A stretch of DNA of 64,000 bases from Amycolatopsis vastitatis (lineage in GTDB: Bacteria; Actinomycetota; Actinomycetes; Mycobacteriales; Pseudonocardiaceae). Below the pieces are notes generated by a model. The model was not told where the DNA came from. It worked only from the letters and a program-made list of their open reading frames with translations, and made no database searches. The position numbers and the translations under genes are program-made. The stretch is from assembly GCF_002234595.1 (NCBI RefSeq), contig NZ_NMUL01000005.1, forward strand, positions 186,001-250,000, written 5' to 3'. This document shows, piece by piece, positions 7,836 through 16,280 of this stretch (positions are counted from its first letter, which is position 1; each line of letters starts with the position of its first letter).

Positions 7836-8306
7836 TCATTTCCCGGTCAGGAACAGCTCCAGCTGCTCGACGACGAACGCGTGGTCGTCGGCCTGCGGGA
7901 GCCCGGACACGCCGACCGTGCCGACCGGGCCGACCCCGCGGACGAGCACCGGGAACACGCCGCCGTGGGCCGCGTACTCGTCCGGGTCCAGGCGGGAGGC
8001 ATCCTCGAACGAGCTGCCCTCCGCGCGGAACTGCGTGCCGACCAGGAAGGAGCTGTGCCCGTAGCGGTCGACGACGCGGCTCTTGCGGTCGATCCACGCG
8101 TCGTTGTCGGCGGACGTGCCGGGCAGCGCGGCGTGGAAGAGCCGCTGGCCGTTGCGGCGGACGGAGACCGTCACCGGCAGGCCGCGGTCCCGCGCGGCCG
8201 CCAGCAGCTGCTGGCCGAGCGCGAGCGCGGTCTCGTTGTCGAACTTCGCGAACTGGAGGCGTTCCTCCTGGTCGGCGAGCTGGGCGAGGAGATCGGCGTC
8301 GGTCAT
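7836..8306 (-). CDS. UPF0303 family protein (heme-degrading-domain/DUF336-like)
   Basis: A 156-residue cytosolic protein with the compact profilin-like fold expected of the UPF0303/YBR137W group: conserved FDNETALALG, PGTSADNDAWI(D)RK and GVGPVGTVGVSGLPQADDH segments. The family is related to the HbpS/GlcG group, but no enzymatic activity is established for it. The ATG lies 6 nt after a possible -10 (TTTAAT) embedded in a palindrome, so it may have its own leaderless transcript. The VOC gene lies upstream and the ThrRS leader downstream on the same strand. Confidence 0.75.
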   Translation of the reverse strand: MTDADLLAQLADQEERLQFAKFDNETALALGQQLLAAARDRGLPVTVSVRRNGQRLFHAALPGTSADNDAWIDRKSRVVDRYGHSSFLVGTQFRAEGSSFEDASRLDPDEYAAHGGVFPVLVRGVGPVGTVGVSGLPQADDHAFVVEQLELFLTGK

Positions 8307-8312
8307 GCCACT

Positions 8313-8336
8313 ATTAAATCAACGCTGTTGTTTAAT
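8313..8336. promoter_or_regulatory. AT-rich palindromic operator overlapping UPF0303 promoter
   Basis: ATTAAA-TC-AAC-GCT-GTT-G-TTTAAT is a near-perfect dyad with TTTAAT positioned as -10 for the UPF0303 gene. It also overlaps the stop of the VOC gene. It looks like a TetR- or MarR-type operator; no cognate regulator gene is adjacent. Confidence 0.55.
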
Positions 8337-8709
8337 CGCCAGTGAACTCGGTCAGGGACAGCACGTTGTCATCCGGATCGGTGAACCAGGCGATCCGGGC
8401 ACCGGGCGTGGTCCAGATTTTGTCGGTGTCCTGTGGCAGCGTGTCGAACGTGAGGAACTCCACGCCACGGCCACGCAGCTCGGCCACTGCTTCCCGGATG
8501 TCGGCGACCGCCCAGCCGAGCACCGTGAACGGCTGCGGCGTCAACTCGGCCACGGCGGTGACGCGCAGCATGGTCGCGCCACTGCGGAACACACACGCGA
8601 AGGGGGTTTGCTCGATGAACTCGAGCCCGGCGACGTCCGTGTAGAAGGCACGTGAGCGCTCCAGGTCGGTCGAAGGTGCGAAGGCGACCAGTTCCGCTGA
8701 GCTGAGCAT
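8332..8709 (-). CDS. VOC-family protein (glyoxalase/bleomycin-resistance fold)
   Basis: A 125-residue protein with the paired beta-alpha-beta-beta-beta modules of the vicinal-oxygen-chelate fold: DLERSRAFYTDVAGLEF near the N-terminus and ARIAWFTDPDDNVLSLTEF at the C-terminus. ATG 8709 has GGTGGAG upstream; the longer in-frame extension is not used. It could be a lyase, isomerase or drug-binding protein; the substrate is unknown. Its last bases lie inside the palindrome preceding the UPF0303 gene. Confidence 0.75.
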   Translation of the reverse strand: MLSSAELVAFAPSTDLERSRAFYTDVAGLEFIEQTPFACVFRSGATMLRVTAVAELTPQPFTVLGWAVADIREAVAELRGRGVEFLTFDTLPQDTDKIWTTPGARIAWFTDPDDNVLSLTEFTGD

Positions 8710-8788
8710 GGCTCCACCTCTCTCAGCGGTGAAGGTACTCCCTTGCCCGGGCCGTTGACGTGGGGAAAGCTCGCCCGAGGAGGTGGGC

Positions 8789-10741
8789 ATGGGCCGGATC
8801 CGGCGGCGCACGGTGCTCGGTGGCGCGGCCGCGGCCACCGTCGCCGGCGCGCTGTCCGCCGCGTGCGCTCCGGCGTCGCGGAAGGGCACGATCGACGACG
8901 TCCGCCACGTCGTGGTGCTGATGCAGGAGAACCGGTCGTTCGACCACTACTACGGCACCATGGCGGGCGTGCGCGGGTTCGGCGACCGTGCCGCACTGCG
9001 TGACGTCTTCCGCCAGCCGGCCAAGGCGGGTGGCGCGCCGGTGCTGCCGTTCCGGATCGACACGTCCGTTGTGGACGGTCAGGACCTCGGCGAGCTGCCG
9101 CACGACTGGAACAGCACGCACCGCGCGTGGAACGGCGGCGCGTACGACGGCTGGATCGCGGCGAAGAGCCCCATGACGATGGGGTACTTCACGCGCGACG
9201 ACATCCCGTTCCAGCACGCGCTGGCGAGTGCGTTCACGCTGTGCGACCACTACTTCTGCTCGATCCAGGGCCCGACCCACCCGAACCGGCTGTACCACTG
9301 GACCGGCACGATCGACCCGGACGGCGTCGCCGGCGGTCCCGCGACGCACAACGCGCCCGACTACGAGCCCTCCTTCCGCTGGACGACGTACCCGGAGCGG
9401 CTGGAGGCGGCGGGCATCTCGTGGCGGATCTACGCGAACGACGAGGAGCGCGGCGTCCCCGAGCACTTCGTCGGCGACTACGGCGACAACCCGCTGTGGC
9501 TGTTCCAGAACTTCCACGACGCGCTGCACTCGATGGACCCGGTGAAGCGGCGGCTGGCCGAGCGCGCGAACCTGCGCACGAAGCTCAAGCCCGACTCCGG
9601 GAAGGGCAAGGACCTCGACCACGTGCTGGCCGAGTTCCTCGGCGACTGCGCGGCCGGGACGCTGCCCGCGGTGTCGTGGGTCGTCGCCCCGTACGGCTAC
9701 TGCGAGCACCCCGCCGCCCGGCCGGTCGACGGCGCCGCGTACCTCCAGCGGATGCTGAAAGCGTTGTGGGACAAGCCGGACCTGTGGGCGTCGACCGTCG
9801 TCTTCGTCAACTACGACGAGAACGACGGCTTCTTCGACCACGTCGTCCCGCCGACGCCGCCGCCCGGCACACCCGGCGAGTACCTGCCGGGGAACCGGCC
9901 GGAGAAGGGCCGTCCGTCCGGGGCGCCCGTCCCGATCGGGCTGGGGCCCCGCGTGCCGATGACGGTCGTCTCGCCGTGGAGCCGCGGCGGCTGGGTGAAC
10001 TCGCAGGTCTTCGACCACACGTCGGTGCTGCGGTTCCTGGAGACGTGGACCGGCGTGCGCGAGCCGAACATCTCGGCGTGGCGCCGCGCCATCTGTGGCG
10101 ACCTGACCAGCTGTTTCGACTTCCGCACCCATGACACGACGATCCCGCTGCTCCCGGACGCGGACGCGTTGCGCGCCGAAGCCGACCGGACGCAGAAACG
10201 GCTCCCCAAGCCCGGGCTGGGGCCCGGCGCGCTGTGGCAGGAGCCCGGCACGGCGAAGGCGCGTCCGCTGCCGTACCAGCCGGTCGCCTGGGTCACGGCC
10301 GAGGCGGACGTCCTGAAGCTGCACCTGGCCAACCACGGCACGCAGGCGCTGCAGCTGGCCGCGCACGCCTACCACGCGGGCGGGATGTCACAACGCTTCG
10401 ACGTCGGCCCGAAGAGCGATACGACCAGCGAAGTCGGGTACGGCGGGACGTACGACGTGGCCATCCACGGCCCGAACGGCTTCGTCGTCGAGGCCTCGGG
10501 TGGCCCGGGCCTCGACGCCGCCGTCACGTTCGTGAACACGCCCGCGCTGCGGGTGACGGTGACCAACAGCGGGCCGTCGCCGGTCACGCTGAACGACGTC
10601 ACCGTCCCGCCGGGCGGCTCGCACGACTTCCCGGTGCCGGCGGAGAACGGCTGGTACGACGTCACGTTCGAGACGCCGGGGTGGCGTCGCCGGTTCGCCG
10701 GCCACCTCGAGAACGGCCGCCCGTCGCGCACCGCGCCTTAA
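8789..10741 (+). CDS. secreted phospholipase C (phosphocholine-specific, acid-phosphatase superfamily)
   Basis: A 650-residue protein with a Tat signal (RRRTVLGG followed by an Ala-rich stretch). The phosphoesterase domain has the family signatures VVVLMQENRSFDHYYG, PTHPNRLYHWTG, NYDENDGFFDHV and SPWSRGGWVNSQVFDH. Two C-terminal beta domains of the DUF756 type occupy about residues 480-640. It hydrolyses phospholipid headgroups outside the cell. ATG 8789 is preceded by GAGGAGG. It faces the M20 gene tail to tail with 4-bp overlap. Actinobacterial homologues are often phosphate regulated, but no clear PHO box was seen. Confidence 0.9.
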   Translation: MGRIRRRTVLGGAAAATVAGALSAACAPASRKGTIDDVRHVVVLMQENRSFDHYYGTMAGVRGFGDRAALRDVFRQPAKAGGAPVLPFRIDTSVVDGQDLGELPHDWNSTHRAWNGGAYDGWIAAKSPMTMGYFTRDDIPFQHALASAFTLCDHYFCSIQGPTHPNRLYHWTGTIDPDGVAGGPATHNAPDYEPSFRWTTYPERLEAAGISWRIYANDEERGVPEHFVGDYGDNPLWLFQNFHDALHSMDPVKRRLAERANLRTKLKPDSGKGKDLDHVLAEFLGDCAAGTLPAVSWVVAPYGYCEHPAARPVDGAAYLQRMLKALWDKPDLWASTVVFVNYDENDGFFDHVVPPTPPPGTPGEYLPGNRPEKGRPSGAPVPIGLGPRVPMTVVSPWSRGGWVNSQVFDHTSVLRFLETWTGVREPNISAWRRAICGDLTSCFDFRTHDTTIPLLPDADALRAEADRTQKRLPKPGLGPGALWQEPGTAKARPLPYQPVAWVTAEADVLKLHLANHGTQALQLAAHAYHAGGMSQRFDVGPKSDTTSEVGYGGTYDVAIHGPNGFVVEASGGPGLDAAVTFVNTPALRVTVTNSGPSPVTLNDVTVPPGGSHDFPVPAENGWYDVTFETPGWRRRFAGHLENGRPSRTAP

Positions 10742-11967
10742 CGCAGGGCGTCCAGCGCGAAGGCGGCGAGCATCGCGACACCGCTCGGCATCGCGTCCTC
10801 GTCGAAGAGCACGCGGTTGGAATGGTTCGCCGCCGCTTCGGCCGGGTCGACGCCGGGCGGGCACGCCCCGAGGAACGCGTAGGCACCCGGAACGCGTTGC
10901 AGGACGTAGGAGAAGTCCTCGGCACCCATCAGCGGGTCGGCGAGCAGCTCGACGTTCTCCGGCCCGAGCACGGCCGCGCCGAGCCGCAGCACCTCGGCGG
11001 CGATCCGGTCGTCGTTGACGGTCACCGGGTAACCCGGCTCGACGTCGGCGACCACGCGGCAGCCGTAGGCCGCGCCGACCTGTTCGCACACCTTCGGCAG
11101 CTCGGCGCGGACCAGCGCGCGCGTCTGCTCGGACAGCGTGCGGATCGTGCCCTCCAGTTCTGCGGTCTCCGGGATGATGTTGGTCGTCGTGCCGGCCTGG
11201 ATCCGGGTCACCGAGAGCACCGCGGGGTCGAACACGCTGACCCGGCGCGTGATCATCGTGTGCAGTGCCCCGACCATCGCCGCGGCCGCGGGCACCGGGT
11301 CGATCGTGTGCTGCGGCGCGGAGCCGTGGCCGCCCTTGCCGGTGACGCGCACGTGGAACGAGTCCGCCGACGCCATCAACGGGCCCGGCCGCAGCTGCAG
11401 CAGCCCGCTGGGCGCGTTGGCGAGGATGTGCACGCCGAACGCGCGCTCGACCCGCGTCCCGGCGGCGTCGAGCACGCCCTCGTGGATCATGAACCGGGCG
11501 CCGTGGTGACCTTCCTCACCCGGCTGGAACATGAACACGACCGACCCGGCGAGCTGGTCCCGGCGTTCGGCGAGCAGCCGGGCCGCCGACGCCAGCATCG
11601 CGACGTGCGTGTCGTGCCCGCACGCGTGCATCGACTCCGGGTCTTCGGACGCGAAGTCGAGCCCGGTCTCCTCGGTCAGCGGCAGCGCGTCCATGTCCCC
11701 GCGCAGCAGCACCGACGGGCCCGGCCGCGAGCCCCGCAGGACGGCGGTCAGCGACGTCGTGGCCTTGCCCTCGGTGATCTCCAGCGGCAGGCCGTCGAGG
11801 GCCTCCCGGATCGCCGCCTGCGTGCGCGGCAGGTGGAGGCCCTGTTCCGGGTGGCGGTGCACGGCCCGCCGGAGGGCGACCGTGCGGTCCTGGAGCGCCC
11901 GCGCGTCGTCGAGAAGCCCGGCGAACGGCGTGCCGGGCAAGGTGGGCAGGTCAGTGGGGCCGGTCAT
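10738..11967 (-). CDS. M20-family amidohydrolase (hippurate/aminoacylase type)
   Basis: A 409-residue metallohydrolase of the M20D group. Metal-binding residues are visible in RGDMDALPL and MHACGHDTHVAML, with the general base in FMFQPGEEG. A dimerisation insert lies in the middle. It would cleave N-acyl amino acids or related amides in the cytosol; no signal peptide is present. CACTAT, about 8 nt before the ATG on this strand, may be a -10 for a leaderless mRNA. It is divergent from the tadA-partner gene. Confidence 0.85.
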   Translation of the reverse strand: MTGPTDLPTLPGTPFAGLLDDARALQDRTVALRRAVHRHPEQGLHLPRTQAAIREALDGLPLEITEGKATTSLTAVLRGSRPGPSVLLRGDMDALPLTEETGLDFASEDPESMHACGHDTHVAMLASAARLLAERRDQLAGSVVFMFQPGEEGHHGARFMIHEGVLDAAGTRVERAFGVHILANAPSGLLQLRPGPLMASADSFHVRVTGKGGHGSAPQHTIDPVPAAAAMVGALHTMITRRVSVFDPAVLSVTRIQAGTTTNIIPETAELEGTIRTLSEQTRALVRAELPKVCEQVGAAYGCRVVADVEPGYPVTVNDDRIAAEVLRLGAAVLGPENVELLADPLMGAEDFSYVLQRVPGAYAFLGACPPGVDPAEAAANHSNRVLFDEDAMPSGVAMLAAFALDALR

Positions 11968-12044
11968 GGTCCCGATAGTGCCGCATGCGGCGGTTCGGGC
12001 GCACCGTGCGTGCGCCGGATCGACCGGCGGAATACGGTGTGCGC

Positions 12045-12527
12045 ATGGCGGTGGAAGAGCCGGTCACGGGCTTCGCGGTGGCTGTGGTCCGGGAAGACGG
12101 TCGGTGGCGGTGCAGTGCGCTCGACCCGGGGGCGTTGACCGAGCTGGACGCAGCGATCACTGAACTGGGCAAACTACGTTCCACCGGCGCGAGCTTCGGG
12201 CTGCTGGCGGTCGACGACGAGTTCTTCGTGATCGTCCGGCCGAGCCCGCGGGGGCCGTCGTTGCTGCTCTCGGACGCGGCGGCGGCACTGGACTACGACA
12301 TCGCGGCGGACGTCCTCGACGTCCTGCGCGTCGACCCACCGGACGAAGAGGACGACTCGGTCTGGCCCGAGGGCGACCTGGAGATCCTGGCGGATCTCGG
12401 GCTGCCCGGGCCGGAGCTGGAGGTCATCGTCGGCGAGGTCGACCTCTACCCGGACGAGCAGCTGCAGATGGTCGCGCAGCGCTGCGGGTTCGGCAACGAG
12501 TTCGCCAAGCTCCTGGACGAGCTCTGA
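12045..12527 (+). CDS. tRNA adenosine deaminase-associated protein
   Basis: A 160-residue acidic protein of the actinobacterial family found immediately upstream of tadA: FAVAVVREDGRWRC near the N-terminus and ADVLDVLRVDPPDEEDD in the middle. Its biochemical role is not established; location implies a link to tRNA wobble editing. ATG 12045 lies 6 nt after TACGGT (12033-12038), so translation is probably leaderless. Its stop codon abuts the tadA frame. Confidence 0.85.
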   Translation: MAVEEPVTGFAVAVVREDGRWRCSALDPGALTELDAAITELGKLRSTGASFGLLAVDDEFFVIVRPSPRGPSLLLSDAAAALDYDIAADVLDVLRVDPPDEEDDSVWPEGDLEILADLGLPGPELEVIVGEVDLYPDEQLQMVAQRCGFGNEFAKLLDEL

Positions 12528-12550
12528 GACGCCCGTCCGACACCGAGGCC

Positions 12551-12979
12551 GTGGAGGCCGCGCTGGAAGCGGCGCGCGCCCCCGGCGCGGACGTGCCGAT
12601 CGGGGCTGTCGTGTTCGGCCCCGACGGCACCCCCCTGGCCGCGGCCCGCAACGCGCGCGTCGAGCTGGGCGACCCGACGGCCCACGCGGAGATCCTGGCG
12701 TTGCGCTCGGCCGCCCAGGTGGTGGGCGACGGCTGGCGGCTCGAAGGCTGCACGCTGGCGGTGACGCTGGAGCCGTGCACGATGTGCGCGGGCGCGCTGG
12801 TGCTGGCGCGGATCTCCCGCCTGGTGTTCGGCGCGTGGGAGCCCAAGACGGGCGCGGTGGGTTCCCTCTGGGACGTCGTCCGTGACCGCCGTCTCAACCA
12901 CCGCCCCGAGGTGCACGGAGGCGTCCTGGCGACGGAGTGCGCGTCGCTGCTGGAGACGTACTTCGCCATGCGACGCTGA
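12551..12979 (+). CDS. tadA: tRNA(adenine-34) deaminase TadA
   Basis: A 142-residue zinc deaminase that converts A34 to inosine in tRNA-Arg(ACG). The zinc and catalytic motifs are HAEILAL and EPCTMCAGALVLARI. I give the GTG at 12551. An in-frame CTG at 12524 overlaps the preceding stop as CTGA and would add nine residues (reading RRPSDTEA before VEAALEAA), which would couple it to the partner gene. The start is therefore uncertain, the identity is not. Confidence 0.9.
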   Translation: MEAALEAARAPGADVPIGAVVFGPDGTPLAAARNARVELGDPTAHAEILALRSAAQVVGDGWRLEGCTLAVTLEPCTMCAGALVLARISRLVFGAWEPKTGAVGSLWDVVRDRRLNHRPEVHGGVLATECASLLETYFAMRR

Positions 12980-13029
12980 TTCACGCCGGGGCTCGTGGGT
13001 ACCCCCTTCTTCGGGAAGGGAGGTACGTC

Positions 13030-13245
13030 ATGACGATGAAGGACAAGGTCCAGCAGGTGGTCGGCGGCGCCCGCGAGAAGGTCGGCTCGGTGACGGGCAA
13101 CCGGCGTCTCCAGGCGTCGGGCCGCATGCAGCGCCGCCGCGCCCAGGTGACCGAGGTGGCCCACGACCTGCGCACGAAGGCACGCGGCTTGGTCCGCGAC
13201 ACTCAGGCCAGGCGGCGTCCCCGCCGTCCGGTCGACCCCTTGTGA
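13030..13245 (+). CDS. CsbD-like stress protein
   Basis: A 71-residue, very basic small protein with the CsbD-type repeat pattern (KVQQVVGGAREKVGSVTGN ... QASGRMQRRRAQV). The Arg-rich tail is unusual for the family and suggests nucleic-acid or membrane contact. GGGAGG precedes the ATG with good spacing. CsbD proteins are general-stress proteins of unknown mechanism. Confidence 0.7.
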   Translation: MTMKDKVQQVVGGAREKVGSVTGNRRLQASGRMQRRRAQVTEVAHDLRTKARGLVRDTQARRRPRRPVDPL

Positions 13246-13278
13246 GGCGCCGGCAGGCCCTCCGGTATTGTTCTCGGC

Positions 13279-13366
13279 GGTGGCGTGTCCGAGCGGCCGA
13301 AGGAGCACGACTCGAAATCGTGTGACGGCTAATCCCCGTCCGTGGGTTCAAATCCCACCGCCACCG
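13279..13366 (+). tRNA. tRNA-Ser(CGA)
   Basis: A class II tRNA: acceptor GGTGGCG pairs with CGCCACC. The anticodon arm CACGA-CTCGAAA-TCGTG gives anticodon CGA (reads UCG). The long variable arm is typical of Ser, and the T-arm has GTTCAAATC. CCA is not encoded. TATTGT at 13266-13271 is a likely -10, with TTGTGA at 13240-13245 as a weak -35. Confidence 0.95.
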
Positions 13367-13374
13367 CTCGATCC

Positions 13375-13407
13375 GAACCCCCGGTCAGTTCAGCTGGCCG
13401 GGGGTTC
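13375..13407 (+). terminator. terminator hairpin after tRNA-Ser(CGA)
   Basis: GAACCCCCGG and CCGGGGGTTC form a perfect 10-bp stem around a 13-nt loop, followed by a modest T-rich run. It also lies at the 3' end of the convergent kelch gene and may serve both. Confidence 0.75.
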
Positions 13408-13415
13408 GTTCGTGT

Positions 13416-14333
13416 TCACGCCGCCGGGACTTTCAGTGCCAGCACACCCGGGTCGACCGTCGGGGCGCGGTCGACGACCGTGCTACCGCTGATAGCCAGG
13501 ACCCGGTCTTCGGATTCCGGTGCGCAGGCCAGCGATGAGCGACCCGTGGGAAGGAGCGTGCTCAGCAAGCGCCACCTTCGGGTACGGGGGTCGTAGATCT
13601 CGGTCGTGCGGTGGCGGGACAGGCGATCCTGGAACGGCCCGGGTCCGCCGCCGACAACGACGATGCGGCCGTCGGCCAAGACGGTGGCGCCCGGCAACGA
13701 CCGCGGTTGGTGCATCGACCGCACCGGTTCCCACGTGTCGGATTTCGGGGAATAGCGCTCCACCGTCGCGAACGCTTCCTGGAAAAAGCTTCGCAAACCG
13801 CCGATCGCATACAGGTGGCCGCCCGTGGCCACGAGTCTGTGCCGGGCTCTCGGGTTCAGCATCGAGGCGACCGGTGACCATCTTTCCTCGCGCGGGTCGA
13901 AGGCGATGACGGAGTCGGTGGCGTGTTCGTCGGTGTCCTCGTCGAGGAGGCCGCCTGCCACGTAGAGTCGTCCGTCCAGGCCGGCGGCCGAAGTCGCCGC
14001 GCGCGTGGTCGGCAGGGGTGGGGCCGCTGTCCACTGGTCGGCGCCGGGGTCGTAGCGCTCGACCACATCGGTGCCGTGGTCGCCCTCGACGATGCCGCCG
14101 ACCGCGTAGATCATTCCGTTCACGACGCCTACCCCGTGGTTGCCCCGGAATGTCGGCATCGGAGCGACTTCGTGCCACTCGCCGTTCCCGTGAATTCGCC
14201 GGGCTTCGACAGTACGAGGGTCTCCTGTCGCGGGCACACCGCCTATGACGTAAATGTGCCCGTGCGTCGTCGCCACATCGTGGGCGAACCGCCCGGTGGG
14301 GAGTGGTGGCCGCGGTTTCCATTGTTCGCTCAT
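13416..14333 (-). CDS. kelch-repeat beta-propeller protein
   Basis: A 305-residue protein built almost entirely of kelch blades: five clear GG-containing units (YVIGGV, YAVGGI, YVAGGL, YAIGGL, VVVGGG), each followed by a conserved Tyr/Trp pattern such as ERYDPGADQWTAAPPLPTTR. There is no signal peptide, membrane segment or fused BTB/catalytic domain, so it is probably a cytosolic binding protein. ATG 14333 gives a protein that begins directly at the first blade; ATG 14363 is an alternative. Ligand unknown. Confidence 0.75.
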   Translation of the reverse strand: MSEQWKPRPPLPTGRFAHDVATTHGHIYVIGGVPATGDPRTVEARRIHGNGEWHEVAPMPTFRGNHGVGVVNGMIYAVGGIVEGDHGTDVVERYDPGADQWTAAPPLPTTRAATSAAGLDGRLYVAGGLLDEDTDEHATDSVIAFDPREERWSPVASMLNPRARHRLVATGGHLYAIGGLRSFFQEAFATVERYSPKSDTWEPVRSMHQPRSLPGATVLADGRIVVVGGGPGPFQDRLSRHRTTEIYDPRTRRWRLLSTLLPTGRSSLACAPESEDRVLAISGSTVVDRAPTVDPGVLALKVPAA

Positions 14334-14456
14334 ATCGCCCGCTTTCGTAATTCGGTGATTCATTCCCGCCCGTTTTGTGGGGGTAAGGGCAAAGTCTCGG
14401 CCGTGCCGCCGCCTGTTGCGGATTCGTGCGCGCCGATACCGAATCGCGTCCCGGGC

Positions 14457-14487
14457 TTGACTTGAAGGGCTCTTGAAGTGTGACCGT
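14457..14487 (+). promoter_or_regulatory. MerR/SoxR-type operator-promoter for the NmrA-like gene
   Basis: TTGACT (14457-14462) and GACCGT (14482-14487) are 19 bp apart. The 20-bp sequence ACTTGAAGGGCTCTTGAAGT (14460-14479) matches its own reverse complement at 16 of 20 positions and fills the spacer. This is the architecture of a MerR-family-activated promoter. The dyad differs from the one before the MerR gene at 5676, so another regulator is implied. Confidence 0.6.
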
Positions 14488-14519
14488 GGTCGGCACAAGC
14501 TGATCACGAGGAGCGCACC

Positions 14520-15305
14520 ATGACCGTTCTCGTCACCGGGGCCACCGGCCACTCCGGACGCCACGTCGTCGCCGGCCTGAAAGCCGCGGGCGTCGCGACG
14601 AGAGTTCTCGTCCGGGATCCGGCGAAGGCGCCTGCGGGCGTCGACGTCGTCCAGGGCGACATCACTGATCCCGCAGAAGCGGCTGAGGGCGTCGACGCCG
14701 TCTACCTCCTCTGGCCCTTCTTCACCGCCGAAGGCATCAAGAAGGCCGTGGAACCCTTCAAGGGCAAGAGAATCGTCTACCTTTCCGCGATGTCCGCCGA
14801 AGCCGGAGGAGTCTGGGGAGACGTCGAGGCCGCGGTCGAAGAGGTCACGGGCGACTGGACCTTCCTCCGCGTCACCGGGCTCGCCACCAACGCGCTCGGC
14901 TGGGCCGGGCAAGCGCGCACCGGCGTCGTCCGAGGAGCGTATGGCCAGGCGAAGCGGTCTCTCGTCCACGAACGCGATGTCGCCGACATGGCCGTCAACG
15001 CGCTCACCGAGCACGGCCACGCCAAGCGGCGCTACCTCGTCACCGGCCCGGAGTCCCTCACCCAGGCCGAACAGGCCCGGCTCGTCGGGGAAGCGCTCGG
15101 GAAGCCCGTCCGCTGGGAAGAACAGCCCCGGGACGAAGCGAAAACGCAGCTGGCTCCTTACATGGGCGAGGAATTCGCGGAAAGCGCGCTGAACCACTGG
15201 GCGTCGCTCGTCGAGGAACCGGAACCCGTCTCACCGGACGTCGCCCGGGTCACCGGGCATCCCGCGCGGCCCTTCGCGGAGTGGGCCCGGGAGCACTTCA
15301 GCTGA
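14520..15305 (+). CDS. NmrA-like NAD(P)-binding SDR protein
   Basis: A 261-residue atypical short-chain dehydrogenase. The N-terminal Rossmann motif is VTGATGHSGRHV (TGxxGxxG) and a basic residue follows the second strand (VLVRDP), favouring NADP. The usual YxxxK pair is not obvious, as in NmrA/QOR2-type reductases or redox sensors. GAGGAG precedes the ATG. A MerR-type promoter suggests induction by an electrophile or redox compound. The end overlaps the convergent small gene by 8 bp. Confidence 0.82.
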   Translation: MTVLVTGATGHSGRHVVAGLKAAGVATRVLVRDPAKAPAGVDVVQGDITDPAEAAEGVDAVYLLWPFFTAEGIKKAVEPFKGKRIVYLSAMSAEAGGVWGDVEAAVEEVTGDWTFLRVTGLATNALGWAGQARTGVVRGAYGQAKRSLVHERDVADMAVNALTEHGHAKRRYLVTGPESLTQAEQARLVGEALGKPVRWEEQPRDEAKTQLAPYMGEEFAESALNHWASLVEEPEPVSPDVARVTGHPARPFAEWAREHFS

Positions 15306-15870
15306 GCTGGACGGCGGGGGCCGTCAACGGCTCCAGCTCCGCCGCGAGTTCGGTCAGCGCCGCGAGTTTCTCCTGCACCGCACGGATCACGGCGGTGCAC
15401 GCGGCGCTGACCTCGCTCACCACCTCGGCGGACCGGTCGCCCGTCAGCACCGCCGCCACCGAAGACTCGGCGGAGGCGGCGATCAGGGACACCTCCGACG
15501 ACACCGAACCGGCCAGCTCGTCCAGCCGCTCGGCGATCCGGACGCCCACCGCGGCCGTCGACGCGGCCGCGCGGGCCGCCGCCGCGTACTGACCGTCCAC
15601 TGTGTCCGCCCACATGCCGAAAGTCTCGGTACTGCCGCCGTTTTCCGCGCGGTCGACGCCGGCGCGGAACTCCGCCTGCGCGGAGGCCACCACCAGCGCG
15701 CCGGTGTCGACCGCCGAGGCGGACGTGCGGATCGAGGCCGGTGAGCAGTCGAGGTGCCGCAGGGCCGCGACCGGGTCGGGGACACCGAGCCGCCCGGCCG
15801 CCGCGCGCAACGCGGACAGCTGTGAAGCCGCCGACGTCAGCGCCGGGTGTTCGAAGACTTCCGAGGTCAC
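15298..15870 (-). CDS. Esx-like helical protein, unknown function
   Basis: A 190-residue Ala/Ser-rich protein predicted to be almost wholly helical, with regular heptad spacing and no signal peptide or membrane span. The GTG start overlaps the stop of the upstream gene (GTGA). The pair resembles the small helical partners found around WXG100/type VII loci, but no WXG motif is visible. I do not assign a function. Confidence 0.6.
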   Translation of the reverse strand: MTSEVFEHPALTSAASQLSALRAAAGRLGVPDPVAALRHLDCSPASIRTSASAVDTGALVVASAQAEFRAGVDRAENGGSTETFGMWADTVDGQYAAAARAAASTAAVGVRIAERLDELAGSVSSEVSLIAASAESSVAAVLTGDRSAEVVSEVSAACTAVIRAVQEKLAALTELAAELEPLTAPAVQLS

Positions 15871-16229
15871 GGCGCCACCGCGATCCGCCCCCGGAAGCCG
15901 GTGCTCCGCGGGCTCCCGGCCGTCATGCGCAGCCGGCCCGCCAGGTCCGACGTCGCGTCGCCGAGGACGCGCGCGTCCGCTTCGCGCGCGGCGAGGGCGG
16001 ACGTCCAGCGGGCCGCCAGCTCGCGGGCCTGCGGGGAGATGCCGAACGGCGTCGAATCGACGCGGGCTTCGGCGTACCGGCCTGCCGCCTTGTCGTCGGC
16101 GGCCGCCGCCTGGTCCAGCAGGTCGGCCGCGGCGCGCAGCCGGTCAGGCTTCTTCGCGGGGTTCCGGGTGGCGAAACCCCCGAGCTCCGGGTTGTCACTG
16201 CCGATCCGCGAGCCTCTGCCTTCCGGCAT
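15867..16229 (-). CDS. small helical protein coupled to the Esx-like gene
   Basis: A 120-residue protein. After a Gly/Pro-rich N-terminus it is helical and Ala/Arg-rich (LRAAADLLDQAAAADDKAAG), ending in a basic Gly-containing tail. ATG 16229 has GGAGGT upstream at good spacing; a TTG at 16247 is less likely. It is the first gene of a two-gene operon with a GTGA overlap. Function unknown; helical content suggests it binds its partner. Confidence 0.55.
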   Translation of the reverse strand: MPEGRGSRIGSDNPELGGFATRNPAKKPDRLRAAADLLDQAAAADDKAAGRYAEARVDSTPFGISPQARELAARWTSALAAREADARVLGDATSDLAGRLRMTAGSPRSTGFRGRIAVAP

Positions 16230-16280
16230 GGGGACCTCCGTCGTCAAGGGCGCTCACCTGATCGTGGAAGATCTTGCCTC

